Shown: positions 17,942 through 27,223, counted from the stretch's first letter. The stretch: DNA of 64,000 bases from Paraburkholderia sp. BL10I2N1 (GCF_004361815.1 NZ_SNWA01000001.1:2790001-2854000), one strand, 5' to 3'. Program-made: numbers and translations. The notes: generated from the letters alone by a model not told the origin.

Positions 17942-20032
17942 TCAGAGGGCGGGTTCCTGTCGGGGTGGGGCGGCAGGCGCGAGGGTCGCCGGAAAAAGCG
18001 ACAGACGCAGGCCGACTAGCGCATGCAGCGCGTCGCGCAACTGCCGCCTGGAGATCTCCGCGCTGTCCGACTGACTGGCGAGGCCTTGCGCCGTCACGCG
18101 CTCGACCGCTGCATCGATCGACGTCTTCAGGCTTTCCGGCACGGGTTGCCGTGCGCGCCGGTCGATACACAATGCGAAGTGGGCCTCGACGCCCTCGAGC
18201 ACATGGTCGAGGGCGGGAGGTACATCGCCGCGCAGTCGTGGGCGCAGGCGCCGCAGGTCGAGCGCGTTGAAGGCGATGCGCAGGTCGCGGAAGCCTTCGA
18301 TGGACGGATGGCGATGGTCGTCGGTTGCGGCAAGACGCGGGATCAGCTGCATCAGCCGGTCGAGCATGCGCGAGGCGAGATTGCGCTGATCGTCGATCGG
18401 CCGTGTCGACGCGCTCAACGCGACGTCCGCCCAGCTCGAACGCGTCAGCCGCGCCGCTGCGAGCTCGGCGCCGAATGGGCGCGTCGCGCGCGTCCAGATG
18501 AAGGCATACAGCAGGCCCGCGACCCCTGCAATGTTGCTGTTAAGAAAGACGAGGAAGTCGGCTTCGTAAGCGCCCTGGATGCTGATGAAGGTGGCGGTGT
18601 TGATCGCAACCAGCATGCTCACGAGATTGAACTGCGGGCGCGGGATCAGCGTGCCGACCAGGATGAAGGGCCCGGCGAATATCACCACGAGCATCGGGAA
18701 GTCGTGGACGTGCGGCAGGATGACGAACAGATAGAGGCCGGCGAACACGACGCTCGCGCTCGTGGCGAGGAAGAATTTGAACACCTGGGGAGCCGGCTCG
18801 TCGAGCGCGGCGAAGAAGCAGCAGGCGACGGCCGCGAGCGAGACCGCCCCGGCGCCGTCGTTCCAGCCCGAGGTGATCCACAGACCACACGCGAGGATGA
18901 TTGCCCCGACCGCCGAGCCGGCCGAGAACAGCAGCATGCCGCGGTCGAAATAGAGCTCGGTGCCGCCGGTTCGCCAGTGTCTGAAGCGCGGCCGCCATGA
19001 ACCCTCTTCACGCGCAATGATCACACGCAGCGTGCGGCAGTCCTGCCAGACGTCGATGGCTTGCCGCAGGCGCCATAGCGCATTCGACAGCAGCGCGCCG
19101 TCCCAGCTCGCGAGCGCGTCACCGTGCGGCTGCAGCGCGGCGATGCGTTCGCGCAGCGCGTCGGCGACGGGGTCGGGCTGTTCCCCGGCACGTGCTTCGG
19201 GCAGCGGAGCGTCGAACCATTTGACGGCGTCGGCGAGGAGTGCCTCCAGCCCGGCCGGCCGCGCCCCTTTGCCGCCGAGAAGCGCAATGAGCGGATCGGC
19301 AAGCGACGACATGATCGGCAGCAGCAGTTGCATGCGGCCGCGCAGTTCGTGGGCGCGTTTCAGGATATCCGGCCGGGTGTGGTCGTAGGCGAGTTGGCTC
19401 AGCAGGAATTCGAGGCCGTTGACGGTCGCGGCGAGCCGTTGGCGGCAGGCCGAAATGGCGGCACCCGCGATGCGGCCTGACAACGTTTCATGTGCATAGA
19501 ACGCGGCGTCGCGGAACCAGGCATCCGTGCGCTCGATGAGGGAGGGTGCGAGCCGGTTCGGAAACACGACACCGCCCACGATGCTTGCGCACACGATGCC
19601 AAGCGTGATCTCCTGGGTACGTGTGATGGCCAGATCGAACACGTTCGTCGGATTGGTCACCGCCGGCAACGCGATCAACGGCAGCGTGTAACCGGCTAGC
19701 AGGCAGATATAGCTTTTCGCCGTGCGATCGGAGATCGCCAGATAGAGCAGTGTGCCGGTCCACAACGCGACGATCACGCTGAAAATCCAGGGCGATTCGA
19801 CAAACGGCGGCACGAACAGCACCGCTGCCGAGGCCCCAAGCGCAGTGCCGAGCACACGATAGATCGCCTTCGAACGCGTGGCGCCGACGAACGGATTCGA
19901 CACGATGTACACCGTCGCCATCGCCCAGTACGGCCGCGGCAACTGCAGCGCGAGCCCGATATAGAGGGCGATCATCGCAGCGGCGAAGGTCTTGATCGAA
20001 TACAGCCAGTCGCGCAGTGAGGGATAGATCAT
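17942..20032 (-). CDS. FUSC-family inner-membrane efflux protein (AaeB / fusaric acid resistance type)
   Basis: 696 residues with two hydrophobic blocks of about five or six helices each. The first includes FAAAMIALYIGLALQLPRPY and MATVYIVSNPFVGATRSKAI; the second starts around residue 355 (GAIILACGLWI). A cytoplasmic helical region lies between them. This is the layout of AaeB/FusC pumps that expel aromatic carboxylates using the proton gradient. The gene starts 6 bases after the marR-type gene stop and is followed by DUF1656, HlyD and channel genes. Confidence 0.92.
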   Translation of the reverse strand: MIYPSLRDWLYSIKTFAAAMIALYIGLALQLPRPYWAMATVYIVSNPFVGATRSKAIYRVLGTALGASAAVLFVPPFVESPWIFSVIVALWTGTLLYLAISDRTAKSYICLLAGYTLPLIALPAVTNPTNVFDLAITRTQEITLGIVCASIVGGVVFPNRLAPSLIERTDAWFRDAAFYAHETLSGRIAGAAISACRQRLAATVNGLEFLLSQLAYDHTRPDILKRAHELRGRMQLLLPIMSSLADPLIALLGGKGARPAGLEALLADAVKWFDAPLPEARAGEQPDPVADALRERIAALQPHGDALASWDGALLSNALWRLRQAIDVWQDCRTLRVIIAREEGSWRPRFRHWRTGGTELYFDRGMLLFSAGSAVGAIILACGLWITSGWNDGAGAVSLAAVACCFFAALDEPAPQVFKFFLATSASVVFAGLYLFVILPHVHDFPMLVVIFAGPFILVGTLIPRPQFNLVSMLVAINTATFISIQGAYEADFLVFLNSNIAGVAGLLYAFIWTRATRPFGAELAAARLTRSSWADVALSASTRPIDDQRNLASRMLDRLMQLIPRLAATDDHRHPSIEGFRDLRIAFNALDLRRLRPRLRGDVPPALDHVLEGVEAHFALCIDRRARQPVPESLKTSIDAAVERVTAQGLASQSDSAEISRRQLRDALHALVGLRLSLFPATLAPAAPPRQEPAL

Positions 20033-20038
20033 GGGGAC

Positions 20039-20521
20039 TCAGGCTGCATCGTTGCTGTCAGGATCTGCCGTATCCGCCAGCTGATCTGAAGCCTGAAAGG
20101 CCTTCAGCACGCGCAGCGTCGCTTCAAGGTCGGCGCGGGTCACGCCTTTCAGCACCTCCGCGCGCAACCCCACCAGTTCCTGTTCCATCTTTGCGGTGAC
20201 CGCGCGGCCTTCGCCGGTGAGCGAAACGGTCTTGGCCCGGCGGTCGTCCGGGTCTTCGTCGCGACGCATGAGGCCCGCTGTGCACAGTTGATCGAGCAGG
20301 CGGACGAGCGACGGCCCTTCGATGCCTACGTGTTCCGCGAGCGTGACCTGGCGCACGGCCTCGCCGAGCCGGCCGGCCGCGAGCAGCGGCGCAGCGCAGG
20401 CTTCCGAGACATTGAAGGTGGCCAGCACCCCGTGGCTGGTGCGTCGCCACTTTCGGGCGGCAACGACGAGCGTGCTGCTGACGGAGCGGCGCAGGTTGTC
20501 GAGATTCGGCATGGGCCGCAT
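20039..20521 (-). CDS. MarR-family regulator of the efflux operon
   Basis: About 160 residues starting MRPMPNLDN (20521) or MPNLDN (20512). The MarR winged helix is clear: QVTLAEHVGIEGPSLVRLLD, GLMRRDEDPDDRRAKTVSLT and a dimerising C-terminal helix. MarR proteins repress adjacent transport genes until an aromatic ligand binds. It is the first gene of the efflux operon. A 16-bp palindrome lies immediately before its start, so it probably represses itself and the pump. Confidence 0.9.
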   Translation of the reverse strand: MRPMPNLDNLRRSVSSTLVVAARKWRRTSHGVLATFNVSEACAAPLLAAGRLGEAVRQVTLAEHVGIEGPSLVRLLDQLCTAGLMRRDEDPDDRRAKTVSLTGEGRAVTAKMEQELVGLRAEVLKGVTRADLEATLRVLKAFQASDQLADTADPDSNDAA

Positions 20522-20537
20522 TGTATTTCGGAATACA
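20522..20537 (-). promoter_or_regulatory. Candidate MarR operator
   Basis: TGTATTTCGGAATACA: 6-bp perfect arms (TGTATT / AATACA) around a 4-base centre, ending one base before the ATG at 20521. Position and symmetry fit a MarR dimer site blocking expression of the whole efflux operon. Confidence 0.55.
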
Positions 20538-20693
20538 TTCGTTAGCAAACTATCGAAATGCTTGTGCGAAGTCTCCGACACCGAAGGCCGGCAAGGTCCG
20601 GAATCGCCTGCGCGTGTGCCCCGTACAGACACGGGGTACGCGCGCGTCACGCAGTTGTAACGGGAGGGTTTGCTTCAGTGCTGCTGCAAACGC

Positions 20694-20722
20694 GCGGGAC
20701 CGCTTTGTGTGAGCGGTCCCGC
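20694..20722 (-). terminator. Hairpin terminator after leader-peptide gene 1
   Basis: GCGGGACCGCT (20694-20704) and AGCGGTCCCGC (20712-20722) form a perfect 11-bp stem with a 7-base loop, 9 bases beyond the stop at 20732. Only a short T-run follows on the minus strand. Confidence 0.6.
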
Positions 20723-20731
20723 ACGCTGCAT

Positions 20732-20950
20732 TTACTTGTGCAGAATGCTTTGTGGCGGGATGCCATCGTCGACCGGCTGGCGGGCGGCTGGAAAGCCCGG
20801 CGGATAGTCGACCACGCGCGATGCGGCGGGAACCGGTTGCGCGATAACGCCGGCATGGGTGCCGATCCTTGCGCCGCCGATGATGGCGGTCATGGCCCTT
20901 CTGTCCAGGTCGACACTTTCGGCCAGGTCCTTGATCGCGATGGTTGCCAT
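20732..20950 (-). CDS. Double-glycine leader peptide 1 (candidate exported peptide)
   Basis: 72 residues with CAGGA 7 bases before the ATG. Residues 1-26 (MATIAIKDLAESVDLDRRAM then TAIIGG) match the leaders at 21394, 27588 and 40303: Asp8-Leu9, Leu15-Asp16, Met20, Ala22 and Gly25-Gly26 are invariant. The predicted mature 46 residues are Pro/Val-rich (GVIAQPVPAASRVVDYPPGF) with no Cys. They lack the S-x-x-[VF]-x-A-x-Q-x-N-x-T core of the other three. It lies 165 bases downstream of peptide gene 2 in the same direction, so it may share that promoter. The C39-ABC transporter at 34810 is the likely processing exporter (inference). Confidence 0.75.
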   Translation of the reverse strand: MATIAIKDLAESVDLDRRAMTAIIGGARIGTHAGVIAQPVPAASRVVDYPPGFPAARQPVDDGIPPQSILHK

Positions 20951-21115
20951 AGCTGTTCCTGAAGGTTGAGGTCAATAACCGGTACCGCTCGAAGGCAAGC
21001 TTGCCCGCCGGGCTGCAGATGGTCCGCTCAACCAGTATAGGAAATCCGCTTCCAGCGCGCAGCGAATTGCGATGCCGGCGGGTGAGAGCCGGTACGGTCT
21101 CGCGCGCCGCCTGTT

Positions 21116-21394
21116 CTATTTCATGATGATGTTGTTGTTGTTCTCCACCTTAGGGCTGATTGTCGTGTTGACATTGCTCAGGAAGGCCGAGTTGTCGCCG
21201 GTGGCGGCCTGGATTTCGAGCAGCGTGTTGTTCGACTGACTGGCCGCGACGTACTTGCTGAAGTCGAACGAGACAGGCGCATAGTTGAAGTAGCTGTACG
21301 ACGGGAAGGGCACCGAGCCGCCGCGCACCGCTGTCATCGCCGTGCTGTCGAGCTGTTCGGTGAGGGGCAGATCCTTGATCATCAGCGTGTTCAT
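21116..21394 (-). CDS. Double-glycine leader peptide 2 (candidate exported peptide)
   Basis: 92 residues starting MNTLMIKDLPLTEQLDSTAM, with GGAG 7 bases before the ATG. The 26-residue leader ends TAVRGG. The mature 66 residues are Ser/Asn-rich, Cys-free, and contain SKYVAASQSNNT and GDNSAFLSN, shared in position with peptide 3 (SKNVFATQSNGT, GSAFLTD). The end is NNNNIIMK. A sigma-54-type promoter and a dyad lie upstream. No RiPP-type modifying enzyme is adjacent and there are no Cys to modify. In-frame extension to 21649 is possible but has no conserved features. Confidence 0.8.
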   Translation of the reverse strand: MNTLMIKDLPLTEQLDSTAMTAVRGGSVPFPSYSYFNYAPVSFDFSKYVAASQSNNTLLEIQAATGDNSAFLSNVNTTISPKVENNNNIIMK

Positions 21395-21462
21395 TTCAGT
21401 CTCCGTGGAGGACATCAGGTCTTGCGGGTTTCGTGAATCATGTCTGTCCGGATGTCGTTGAT

Positions 21463-21478
21463 GCACAGGGCATGCCAG
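21463..21478 (-). promoter_or_regulatory. Sigma-54-type promoter of leader-peptide gene 2
   Basis: Minus strand TGGCATGCCCTGTGCA matches TGGCACRNNNNTTGCW at 14 of 16 positions, with the essential GG-N10-GC spacing. The -12 C is 70 bases before the ATG of the peptide gene. The sigma-54 activator at 37866 is the likely partner. Confidence 0.7.
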
Positions 21479-21598
21479 CCTTTTCGGTGTGCTGTTCTTA
21501 AAACGCGGGGATGCTGATACGTATAGGTTATGGGCGCAGTCGTGCCGCGTCGCGGCGACGCGTCTGGCAGGATCGCACGCCGCCGATGGTGGCTCGCA

Positions 21599-21625
21599 GC
21601 CAACAACCGGCCGCACCCTGTTGGC
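21599..21625. promoter_or_regulatory. Inverted repeat, candidate activator (UAS) site for peptide gene 2
   Basis: GCCAACA (21599-21605), 13 bases, TGTTGGC (21619-21625): a perfect 7-bp dyad centred 148 bp upstream of the -12 element. This is the normal distance for a sigma-54 enhancer. A related dyad with the same spacer and the same 148-bp distance precedes peptide gene 3. Confidence 0.55.
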
Positions 21626-21672
21626 CACCTTGCAACACCCGCCCTGCACATGCGCCGCGGGCCTATCCTGGT

Positions 21673-21701
21673 TTGCGAAAGGAGCAGGTGCGGGCTAGTA
21701 T
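21673..21701 (+). promoter_or_regulatory. Sigma-70-type promoter of the kinase gene
   Basis: TTGCGA (21673-21678), 17 bases, TAGTAT (21696-21701). It lies about 80 bases before the kinase ATG and inside the divergent region shared with peptide gene 2. Confidence 0.5.
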
Positions 21702-21782
21702 CGAAAAAGGGCACATGTAACTGGTTACGACAGCGATTCCCCCGGTTTTCCGGTCACCACGGAGCTGCTTTGCTTCGCACAA

Positions 21783-23930
21783 ATGGCTAGCCTTGCGCAT
21801 GTGATTCGCGATTTCCAGAATGGCGGGCTGTCGCGCGACGAATTCGTCGCGCAGCTCGACAGCACGCTGACGACAGAAGGTCTCAGTTCTGCACGCCTGC
21901 TGGAAATCCTTGGCGAGGCGCACACACGTATACCGTTGCCTTCCGACCTCTACGCGGAAGTGCGCCGCAGGATCGAGCAGCTACCGGTGTCGAATCTCGC
22001 GGCCGGCGGCGAGGAAACCCGCGTGCTGACGGCGACTGAACACATGCCTTCGCTGACTTCCGGCATCGCTGCGCCGCCGCCCGGACTGGATCAGATCAAG
22101 GGCACCGGCGACACACTGAACAATCGTTTCGTGCTGGAAGAATGCCTGGGTGTCGGCGGGATGGGCACCGTCTACAAGGCGCTCGACCTGCGCAAGCTGG
22201 AAGCATCTGACCGCAAGCCTTACCTGGCGATCAAGGTCCTCAATGTGCAGTTCCGTGGCAACCCGAAATCGCTGATCGCGCTGCAACGCGAAGCGAGGAA
22301 GGCGCAGGTGCTCGCGCACCGGAACATCGTCACCGTGTACGACTTCGATCGCGACGGCGCGATCGTCTACCTGACGATGGAATATCTGTCGGGCAAGCCG
22401 TTGAGCCAGATCCTGCGCAGCGAGGACTTCAAGGGCATGCCGCTACGCGCCGCGCAGCCGATCGTACGCGGCATGTGTGGCGCGCTCGCCTACGCGCATG
22501 AGCGCGGCTTCGTGCACTGCGACTTCAAGCCTGCCAACGTGTTTCTCACCGATACGGGCGAAGTCAAGGTGATCGATTTCGGCATTGCGCGCGTCTTCCA
22601 GCGGCCGGAAGAGGAGAGCGACGCGACGGTATTCGACCCGGGCAGTCTCGGCGCGTTGACCCCCGCTTATGCCAGTCCGGAGATGCTGGAGCATCGCGAA
22701 CCCGACCCACGTGACGACATCTACGCGCTGGGTTGCATCACCTATGAACTGCTGACCGGGCGGCATCCGTTCGACCGGCAGTCCGCCACCCAGGCGCGCG
22801 CCACGGGCCGCGTGCCGGAGCGGCCGGAAGGACTCGGCACGCGTCAGTGGCGGGCACTGCGCTCGGCACTGTCGTTCGACCGCAATACCCGCATGCCAAC
22901 GGTTGCGCGTTTTCTCGAAGAATTCTGCGCGGAGGAGCGCCCGGCGAAAAAGACGGCGCCGCGTGTGAAGCGCGGCGCGCTCGTGAAGGCGGGCGTGGCA
23001 GGGATCGCCGTGCTGTGTGCGGCGGGTGTAGGCGTGTATGTGCATCATCGGGCGGCGCCGGGCGAAAATGGCGCGACGGCTCCGTCGTCGATGGCGTCGG
23101 GCACGTCCGTTCCTGCTTCCGATGTTCAGGGCGCGTCCGCTGCGCCCGAGACACTTACAGCGTCGGCCCCGGCATCAGCCGCACCTGGCGTCGAGGCGGC
23201 AACGCCAGCAACGCCGTCCGCGCCGCCGGCCGTCCAGCCGCCCGCGCCGCCGCCGCTGTCGCTGGCGGCCGTTACGCCGCTACTGGCGCAGGTGCCGTGT
23301 TCGGCACTGGTGGCCGATGTGCAGGGTCACGCATTGAAGGTGCGAGGATTCGTTGCGCAGCGATACGGTGCGACGCGTCTGAAGAATGACCTCAGCGCAC
23401 TGCCCGGTGTCGAGTCACTGAACCTTGACGTCGAGCAGATCGCCGACGACAAGTGCGACGCGATCAAAACGTTCGCACCGTACTGGACACACAACTGGCA
23501 GGCCGGCCGCGTCGCCGCGCTGCATGTGCGGCCGCCCGATGCGCAATTGACCGCAGGCGATCCGCTCGTTGTCGACGTGACGACGCCCGGCTTCGATTCC
23601 TACGTCAATCTCGACTACTACGTGCTGGACGGCAGCGTCGTGCATATGGTGCCGGGCCCGCGGGCGAAGGACAACCAGGCTCCGCCGCACTATGCCGCGA
23701 CGATCGGCAGCGCGGGCGACTGGACCATCTCGAAGCCGTTCGGAACGGAGATGGTCGTGCTGCTCATCACGCCCGTGCCGCTCTTCGACAGTCTGCGGCC
23801 CGAGAGCGAGTCGCGTGCCGACTATCTGCATGCGCTCGAAACGCGCCTTGGTCAGATCGCCAGCAAGTATGGGCAGGACCGCATCGTTGCCGATATTGCG
23901 CTGATCACGACGAAGGCGCGCACGCATTGA
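21783..23930 (+). CDS. Membrane Ser/Thr protein kinase (Hanks/PknB type) with periplasmic DUF4384-like region
   Basis: 715 residues. The N-terminal ~110 residues are helical and uncharacterised. The kinase domain (~114-385) has the Gly loop LGVGGMGTVYKALD, lysine in YLAIKVLN, catalytic HCDFKPANV (Cys for the usual Arg of HRD) and VIDFGIARVF. One membrane helix (~402; AGVAGIAVLCAAGVGVYVHH) is followed by an Ala/Pro/Ser-rich linker and a periplasmic domain with LTAGDPLVVDVTTPGFDSYV and VNLDYYVLDGSVVHM. The Cys in the HRD position suggests an RD-independent enzyme. It probably phosphorylates targets recognised by the FHA protein at 29856; the PP2C at 39243 is the natural counterpart. Confidence 0.92.
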   Translation: MASLAHVIRDFQNGGLSRDEFVAQLDSTLTTEGLSSARLLEILGEAHTRIPLPSDLYAEVRRRIEQLPVSNLAAGGEETRVLTATEHMPSLTSGIAAPPPGLDQIKGTGDTLNNRFVLEECLGVGGMGTVYKALDLRKLEASDRKPYLAIKVLNVQFRGNPKSLIALQREARKAQVLAHRNIVTVYDFDRDGAIVYLTMEYLSGKPLSQILRSEDFKGMPLRAAQPIVRGMCGALAYAHERGFVHCDFKPANVFLTDTGEVKVIDFGIARVFQRPEEESDATVFDPGSLGALTPAYASPEMLEHREPDPRDDIYALGCITYELLTGRHPFDRQSATQARATGRVPERPEGLGTRQWRALRSALSFDRNTRMPTVARFLEEFCAEERPAKKTAPRVKRGALVKAGVAGIAVLCAAGVGVYVHHRAAPGENGATAPSSMASGTSVPASDVQGASAAPETLTASAPASAAPGVEAATPATPSAPPAVQPPAPPPLSLAAVTPLLAQVPCSALVADVQGHALKVRGFVAQRYGATRLKNDLSALPGVESLNLDVEQIADDKCDAIKTFAPYWTHNWQAGRVAALHVRPPDAQLTAGDPLVVDVTTPGFDSYVNLDYYVLDGSVVHMVPGPRAKDNQAPPHYAATIGSAGDWTISKPFGTEMVVLLITPVPLFDSLRPESESRADYLHALETRLGQIASKYGQDRIVADIALITTKARTH

Positions 23931-23983
23931 GCGTCGGGCGCCGTCGTCCGGCACCTCAGGCGCGTGATGACGCAGACGGGCTT

Positions 23984-25921
23984 TCACGTCAGATCCCTGA
24001 CGACCCTGAAGCCGTTCTGCGACTGGCGCACGGTGGCGCTGTACTTGAAGCGCGTCGAGGTGAGCATGTAGTTCGCGCCTTCGCGCCACGAACCGCCACG
24101 GATCACGCGCATGTCGCAGCCTGGGATGTCCCACGTGCGGCCGTCGGCAGGGGCGTTCTGGTACGAGTTGTGCCAGCAATCGCTGACCCATTCCCATACG
24201 CCGCCGTTCATACCGTACAGGCCCCAGGGATTCGGCGCGAATGCGTCGACATTTTCCGGGCCTTCGGTGTGCCAGGGGTCGCCGCAATCCTTGCAGTTCG
24301 CGCTGCCCTTGCGCATCTGGTCGCCCCACCAGTATTTCGTCGTCGTGCCGCCTTTGTCCGCATACTCCCATTCCGCCTCGGTGGGTAGGCGGTAGGGCTT
24401 GCCGGTGACCTTGACCAGCCACTTGACGTACTGCTGCGCGTCGTCCCAGCTCAGATCGCGGGCGGGTGCATTTCTCGTCGTACTGTTCTCGCTGGAAAGC
24501 CGCGCGCAGGCTTTCGCATCCACGCAGGCGTCCCATTGTTCGACCGTCACCGGGTACTTGCCGATCGCGAAGGGCGCGCCGATCGTGACGCGATGCACCG
24601 GTTTTTCTGACGGGTCATCGGTGCTGCTGCCCATCATGAAAGAGCCCGCAGGCAATGCCACCATCACGGGGCAGGCCGCGCAGTCCTTGCTTTCGCTCGT
24701 GCCGGAGGCGTTGTTCACCGCTTTAGACTGAGGCGACGGGGGAGCAACCGGCGCCGGTGCTGCCGCAGACGGGGCCGGAGCGGGCGCCGGCGCAGGCGTA
24801 ATCGCCCGTGGATGCTCCTGTGGCGGCGCGCCGGCAGATGCCGCTTGAGGCGCTTGCGTTGTAGTGGCTGGCGTTTGCGGCGCGAACGCTCGCAGCCGTT
24901 CGATGCGCGCGCGCGCAAGCGGCGCGAAACGGCCGTTCGGATAGGCCTTCAGATAGGCCTCGTAGTCACTCGGATAGGTGCTGTTCTTGATCGAGTCCCA
25001 GAACGTGATCTCGTATTGCTCGCTGCTGTCCTTCGGCAGTATCCCGCGACTATGCAGCGTGACGACCGCTTCGTCCGTGCCGTTCGATCGGGCGTCGGCG
25101 AGTAAGGCCGCATCCACCCGGCCGGAACCAGGCAGTGCGTCGTCTGAAAGCGATGACGCAACCCAGGGCCTCTGTTCGCCGTGCGTGACTTCGCGAACGT
25201 CAGCCGCGACACGCCGCAGCATGGTCGCGAGGTCGGCCGACGGCGCTGCTGCGAGCGTACGCAGCAGCGCACCCGTGTATACCCCATGACGCTTGCCATC
25301 TGCGGCAGATCCGCCCGGAGCAGCAGCGTAGGCAATCATCGTCCGGTCAGGGAGTGCGGCGGGGAACGGCGTCGCATCGGCGGCCTGGAACGGGTCGTTC
25401 AGGCACGTATCGAGTATCACCAGATTGAGCTTGTCAGGACGTGGCGCCGACATCGCGCGAAGCACGCTCGACAGTCCCATGCCGCTCTCCAGAAGAAGCG
25501 CGGGCGAACCCACATCGACGCCTGCCGGGACGAGCACCGCGTCGTTGGCCGCCTTGAAGCCGTGCCCACCGAAGTAGAAGACGCTTGTGCCGCCCGCGCG
25601 CAGGCGCCGGCCGAAATCGGCGAGCGCCTGTTTCATCTGCTGCGGCGTTGCGTTCGTGCGGAGGATCACGTCGAAGCCAAGCGCGCCGAGCGTGTCGCTC
25701 ATGCTGCGGGCGTCGCGCGCCGCGTTAGGGAGCGCGCCGGCCGGATAGTCGTCGTTGCCGATCACGAGCGCGACGCGCGGGTTGTCCGCGTGAGCGGACG
25801 GCGCTGTGACCCGGGCAGTCGCAGCCACGGTTCGGGGGGCTGGCTGTGCCTCGACGCCGAGCCACGGTGCGAGGATTGCCCCGGCCATGCACACGAGCAG
25901 GAGTTTTCGCCACATATTCAA
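23984..25921 (-). CDS. Secreted caspase-like (C14) and formylglycine-generating-type (SUMF1) two-domain protein
   Basis: 645 residues. Signal peptide ([20 protein letters not shown]). The caspase-like domain (~45-270) starts [20 protein letters not shown], with catalytic His in VFYFGGHGF and Cys in [13 protein letters not shown] middle region carries a [20 protein letters not shown] block and a Pro/Ala linker. The C-terminal SUMF1 domain (~415-645) shows [53 protein letters not shown] and [11 protein letters not shown] oxidises Cys or, in relatives, modifies other substrates. No exported peptide here has a Cys, so FGE-type action on them is unlikely. It converges on the kinase gene (53-base gap). 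Confidence 0.9.
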   Translation of the reverse strand: MNMWRKLLLVCMAGAILAPWLGVEAQPAPRTVAATARVTAPSAHADNPRVALVIGNDDYPAGALPNAARDARSMSDTLGALGFDVILRTNATPQQMKQALADFGRRLRAGGTSVFYFGGHGFKAANDAVLVPAGVDVGSPALLLESGMGLSSVLRAMSAPRPDKLNLVILDTCLNDPFQAADATPFPAALPDRTMIAYAAAPGGSAADGKRHGVYTGALLRTLAAAPSADLATMLRRVAADVREVTHGEQRPWVASSLSDDALPGSGRVDAALLADARSNGTDEAVVTLHSRGILPKDSSEQYEITFWDSIKNSTYPSDYEAYLKAYPNGRFAPLARARIERLRAFAPQTPATTTQAPQAASAGAPPQEHPRAITPAPAPAPAPSAAAPAPVAPPSPQSKAVNNASGTSESKDCAACPVMVALPAGSFMMGSSTDDPSEKPVHRVTIGAPFAIGKYPVTVEQWDACVDAKACARLSSENSTTRNAPARDLSWDDAQQYVKWLVKVTGKPYRLPTEAEWEYADKGGTTTKYWWGDQMRKGSANCKDCGDPWHTEGPENVDAFAPNPWGLYGMNGGVWEWVSDCWHNSYQNAPADGRTWDIPGCDMRVIRGGSWREGANYMLTSTRFKYSATVRQSQNGFRVVRDLT

Positions 25922-26202
25922 ATCCTGTTTTGGTATGGATCGAACATCGGTATCCGTCGACGGGCAATTCGCTGTCGGTCACTGCCATGCGCGCGGCGAA
26001 TCTCCGCGCAATCTGCATGCAGCGCCTCGAGGTCGTCATCAACAACGATAGCACGCAGTCAAGGCGTCAGAACGAGAACGAGAGTGGCGTATCTTTTTGG
26101 CAAGTTCCGTCCTAAGCTAAAGCACAAAGAACACAGCACTGATCGGGGTCTTTTACCGGTCGTTCCGACACGCACGTGTGCACACACCCGCCGCGAAGGT
26201 GT

Positions 26203-26218
26203 GGGAAGGCTCTTTGCA
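26203..26218 (+). promoter_or_regulatory. Weaker sigma-54-type promoter before the DUF4399 pair
   Basis: GGGAAGGCTCTTTGCA has GG-N10-GC and a perfect TTTGCA, with 12 of 16 consensus matches. The -12 C is 42 bases from the ATG at 26259. No GCCAACA-type dyad was seen at the expected distance. Confidence 0.35.
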
Positions 26219-26258
26219 CGAGAGGGGCGACCCGGACAATTCTTCGGGAGAAGGTGCA

Positions 26259-26762
26259 ATGCAAAGAAGAACAATGCGCTGCAGGCTGGCCGCTCGCGTG
26301 AGTCCTGCTGGCACCACGGTAGTTGCCACTGTAGTCACCACGTTCATTGTCGCGGTTCTCGCCTCCCTGGTATGGGGTACGGCGCTGGCGGCCCCGCCAA
26401 GAACCCCGTCTCCGCCGAACGCGGAGGAATACATCATCTGGCCGGCCGACGGCACGGTGATCCATGGCGGCAAGCTGTGGGTGCGCATGGGGCTTCGCAA
26501 CATGGGCGTCTGCCCTAAAGGCGTCGACTCCCCGAAAACCGGGCACCACCACCTGCTGATCGACACCGATCTGCCGCCGCTCGATCAGGAAATTCCATCG
26601 GATCGCAATCACCTGCATTTCGGCGCAGGCGAGACGGACGCGCGCATCGAACTGCCGCCTGGCAAGCACACGCTGCAGCTTTTGCTGGGCGACCAGAACC
26701 ACGTGCCGCACGATCCACCGGTGTATTCGAAGAAGATCACCATCATCGTCAAAGCCAATTGA
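26259..26762 (+). CDS. DUF4399 protein A, exported
   Basis: 167 residues from MQRRTMRCRLAARVS with a strong GGGAGAAGG ribosome site. A long signal/membrane segment (VVATVVTTFIVAVLASLVWG, ending ALAAPPRT) is followed by the DUF4399 domain: EEYIIWPADGTVIHGGKLWV, then TGHHHLLIDTDLPPLDQEIP and DRNHLHFGAGETDARIELPP. The clustered His residues suggest metal binding. The domain's function is unknown. It overlaps the frame of the next gene by 4 bases if that gene starts early, and is 35 bases from its preferred start. Divergent from the caspase/FGE gene. Confidence 0.85.
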   Translation: MQRRTMRCRLAARVSPAGTTVVATVVTTFIVAVLASLVWGTALAAPPRTPSPPNAEEYIIWPADGTVIHGGKLWVRMGLRNMGVCPKGVDSPKTGHHHLLIDTDLPPLDQEIPSDRNHLHFGAGETDARIELPPGKHTLQLLLGDQNHVPHDPPVYSKKITIIVKAN

Positions 26763-26797
26763 CCCGCTTCGGTCTGTCAGGACGGGGAGCACACTCC

Positions 26798-27223
26798 ATG
26801 CACAAGATTATCGTCGCCGCGGCGCTTGCCGCTCTGGCTTTCCTGAACTTCGCCTATGCGGGCACCACGCCGTCGCCCCCCGGCGCATATGCGTATATCG
26901 GCTATCCCAACGATGGCCAGGTCGTTCCCGCCAACAAGCCGTTTCGCGTATGGTTCGGGCTGCGCTACATGGGTGTCGCGCCCAAGGGCGTGAAGTTTCC
27001 AAATACCGGACACCACCATCTGCTGATCGACACCGACCTGCCGCCGATGGACCAGGAAATTCCCTCGGACCGCAACCATCTGCATTTCGGCGCGGGCGAA
27101 ACGGAAACGATGATCGAACTGCCGCCCGGCAAGCACACGCTGCAGTTGTTGATGGGTGACGACAAGCACATCCCGCACAACCCGCCGGTCTATTCGAAGA
27201 AGATCACCGTCATCGCGAAGTGA
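26798..27223 (+). CDS. DUF4399 protein B, exported
   Basis: 141 residues from MHKIIVAAALAALAFLNFAYAG, with GGGGAG before the ATG. The mature part is closely similar to DUF4399 protein A from TGHHHLLIDTDLPPMDQEIP to VYSKKIT, so the pair is a tandem duplication. It begins with a Sec signal peptide and is probably periplasmic. The job within the peptide-export locus is unknown; a role as a periplasmic partner of the secretion channel is only a guess. Confidence 0.87.
   Translation: MHKIIVAAALAALAFLNFAYAGTTPSPPGAYAYIGYPNDGQVVPANKPFRVWFGLRYMGVAPKGVKFPNTGHHHLLIDTDLPPMDQEIPSDRNHLHFGAGETETMIELPPGKHTLQLLMGDDKHIPHNPPVYSKKITVIAK

Noticed and set aside
20951..21115. Separate sigma-54 promoter for leader-peptide gene 1
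   Set aside because: A CCGGCATCGCAATTCGC stretch near 21075 has the wrong GG-to-GC spacing (11 instead of 10).
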